Shown: piece by piece, positions 61,960 through 64,000 of the stretch
Numbering within the stretch: the first letter of the stretch is position 1
Layout of the letters: each line of letters opens with the position of its first letter
Assembly (NCBI RefSeq): GCF_051622035.1
Contig: NC_135365.1
Location: 14,798,001-14,862,000 of the forward strand
Source of the DNA: Arctopsyche grandis
Taxonomy: Eukaryota > Arthropoda > Insecta > Trichoptera > Hydropsychidae
Direction: 5' to 3'
DNA: 64,000 nt
Translations under genes and position numbers: made by a program
Notes under the pieces: model-generated
Database searches by the model: none
Told to the model about the DNA's origin: nothing
The model's input: the letters and a program-made list of their open reading frames with translations, nothing else

Positions 61960-63363
61960 ATTTAAGTAACATATTATTCAATTAAAATCGTAGTTTGACA
62001 GTTTTTAAAAGTGTCATGGCTAAAGAGCGGACCAACTTTGCGCCGTTCATTGTTCGTTGTTCACCGTCCTTTGTTCATTTTTATGATGAACCTTTTTTTA
62101 TGCTCTCTAGCTTTGTAGTTTGCCCTGTTTCCTGAAAAAAACACGCTTCCGGTCCTACCTCTAGTCATGGCGATCGCCCGCATTATACATAACATTTCAG
62201 GGGTGGCACCATAAAATGTAAAAATTATTTTTAAATAAATGTAAAAACTACTCAATTATATTAATAACCAATTATTTAAGTTTAATTAATATAAATATCG
62301 TTCATTTTATATTATACATATTTTTGTTGAAACTATACACTACACGTTAATTTAAGAGTTCCCAAGGACAGACAAATACAAAAAAGTGGACTAATCCGCC
62401 AACTGAAAAAAGAAACGGCCACCAACGCCCAACACCACCATATACTCAAATTGTAAATGAATCTATATCAAAATAAAACTTTAATTTCGGTAATGAATAT
62501 GTGATGACCCTGATTGTATTCCGTGCGTTTTAGCGTAGTTAATGGAGACGTACGCGTAATATTGAAACAATTTTTTTTATTCTTAAAAGCGCTTCTATTA
62601 TTATAACATGTATCTGCTTATGTACGTATTTATGAACATACGTAGTTTTGGGATTTCGCAGATTCAAGATCAACAACCTTTAATATTGATATACATACAT
62701 AGTTTGGAATATGCTGATCGACTAAACGGCTGCTTTTGGCGTATAATCACTTCGTAGATAATTAATCTTGTAAGCTTCCACATGCTTATCACGCAGTGAT
62801 CAAAGCCAAGTTCGATGTATTAATTTTACGAGTCTAACTTTTACGTACATAAACGCGTGATTTACCTGCTCCATATTCAATTTGATGTACAGAACAGCCT
62901 GAAGTACCAAACTTCAACGAGGAAGCGGTTTCAGAATTAAATAGTTGAAACCACTAAAATTTTTCTCGTAACCAACCAAACATAATGTACATATGTATAA
63001 TGAACGTATAAAATAAATTTTTCAAATAAAACAAATGAATTTCCATACAATAATAAATTAAAATTAAAACAAAAATGTATGACTAAAAAATATTCAAAGA
63101 CAAAAGGCGAACCAAAAACCTACAGGCGAATTTTTTTTTGATATTCGGAACTTTGTGATTATTTTTTATGCAATGTATAGGCATGACACATAAACAAACT
63201 CATAAAAATTCATGATAGTGAACAAAACTACGTATATTGCAGCTGTTGCCTGACATTGCTAAACTTTGTAAATTTACTTTTATATTTTACAAAAAAGGTT
63301 CATGAAGTTGTGGATATAAAGAAAAGACTCATATATTAATACATACATATGTATCTTAACTAC

Positions 63364-63400
63364 AGCGGCGTAGCTAGGAATTTTGGGCCCTCATGCAAAA
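63364..63400 (+). repeat. Left end of a hAT-like element running toward the window edge
   Basis: CAGCGGCGTAGCTAGGAATT followed by TTGGGCCC is a widespread transposon end. Its partner is not seen before 64000. Confidence 0.4.
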
Positions 63401-63661
63401 AATGAAGATGAAATAATTCAAATTGGTTGGCGATACATACATATGTACATATTTACATTAGACTCTTGGTATAATAATTCGAAAAAAAATAATTTAACAT
63501 AGCTAACCGACATTAAAAATCTTACTCGATTTAAGATTTGCAAAATTTTTCGATGAATCTTATGGATATATTTCACATCAAGTCTTTTAATTGATTTTTA
63601 TGATCCGATGATCTTTATACATTTCTGAGTCGTAAATTAAATGTGAGGCAAGATAATATTA

Positions 63662-63847
63662 ATATGTTTTTGAGCTCTTTCTCCTATTATGCTGTACATA
63701 ACATTAGAATAATATAAAACTATGATTACTAAAAAAATTCAATTAAAATTGTTAAATAGAAAATGATCAGTAGCTATTAAAATAGATAAAAGATGTATTG
63801 TGAACATAATTCAGCAATAATAAAAAGCATTCAAAAATCAAAATCGA
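63662..63847 (+). mobile_element. 5'-truncated copy of the same jockey-like LINE
   Basis: Matches the last ~180 bp of the LINE at 44501-48814: TTTTTGAGCTCTTT, AACATTAGAATAATATAA, AATAGAAAATGATCAGTAG and AGATGTATTGTGAACATAAT, ending AAAAAGCATTCAAAAATC. GCAAGATAATATTA flanks both sides exactly (63648-63661, 63848-63861), a 14-bp target duplication. Confidence 0.9.
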
Positions 63848-64000
63848 GCAAGATAATATTATACACGCACAATTATATGTCTCGAGTCTTTCTCTTACTT
63901 TCGATAAATAGATATTTTCGACAATGTTAAATTATATTGAGTCTACCAATTTTGGGGTATATGTACATATGTATATAAATAAATTTAGACCCCCTGTTTA

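Larger units (their letters stand above)
57775..64000. other. 5' part of the cyclase locus, exons not recognised
   Basis: Either intron or upstream DNA. It contains hAT elements at 58818-59973 and 61000-61959, a LINE end at 63662-63847 and a DNA-transposon end at 63364. I looked on the minus strand for a signal-peptide exon ending in phase 0 and found none that I trust. Confidence 0.45.

Overview
The window reads as nuclear DNA of an insect. It is AT-rich, genes are split by GT-AG introns, the proteins match animal families, and it is full of mariner, hAT, Merlin, jockey-like LINE, tRNA-SINE and LTR remnants. A very common short palindrome (ACATACATATGTATGT and variants) and long AT dinucleotide runs recur throughout. 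The order cannot be fixed from sequence alone.

Two host genes can be reconstructed, both on the minus strand. (1) 2352-3761: the beta subunit of Rab geranylgeranyltransferase, 5 exons, 329 codons, complete, with its zinc ligands. (2) 7649-57774: the 3' 22 exons (1152 codons) of a membrane receptor guanylyl cyclase. It has an ANF-type ligand-binding ectodomain, one membrane helix, a kinase-homology pseudokinase domain, a signalling helix and a guanylate cyclase domain with the GTP-specifying Glu and Cys. Its first exon(s), with the signal peptide, lie beyond the right edge or were not recognised in the last 6 kb. Splice sites were chosen by eye so that phases join and family motifs are kept; all 22 exons join in frame.

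The rest is introns and intergenic DNA dominated by mobile elements. Intron 29254-51479 of the cyclase (22 kb) carries a hAT element (31458-34184) with an exact 8-bp target duplication, a Merlin transposase fragment, a foldback element, a 2-kb hAT-type element, and a mariner copy split by a full-length jockey-like LINE (44501-48814) that has two intact ORFs and an exact 13-bp target duplication. Intron 19235-24012 holds a three-layer nest: a hAT fragment inside an LTR-like repeat inside an unclassified repeat, here called R. A tRNA-derived SINE family occurs at least seven times and shares its 3' end with a truncated LINE family, suggesting a SINE-LINE partnership.

I found no operon, CRISPR array, tRNA or rRNA gene, and no convincing undescribed molecular system. 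The novelty is in the repeat families and their nesting, which gives a relative insertion history.
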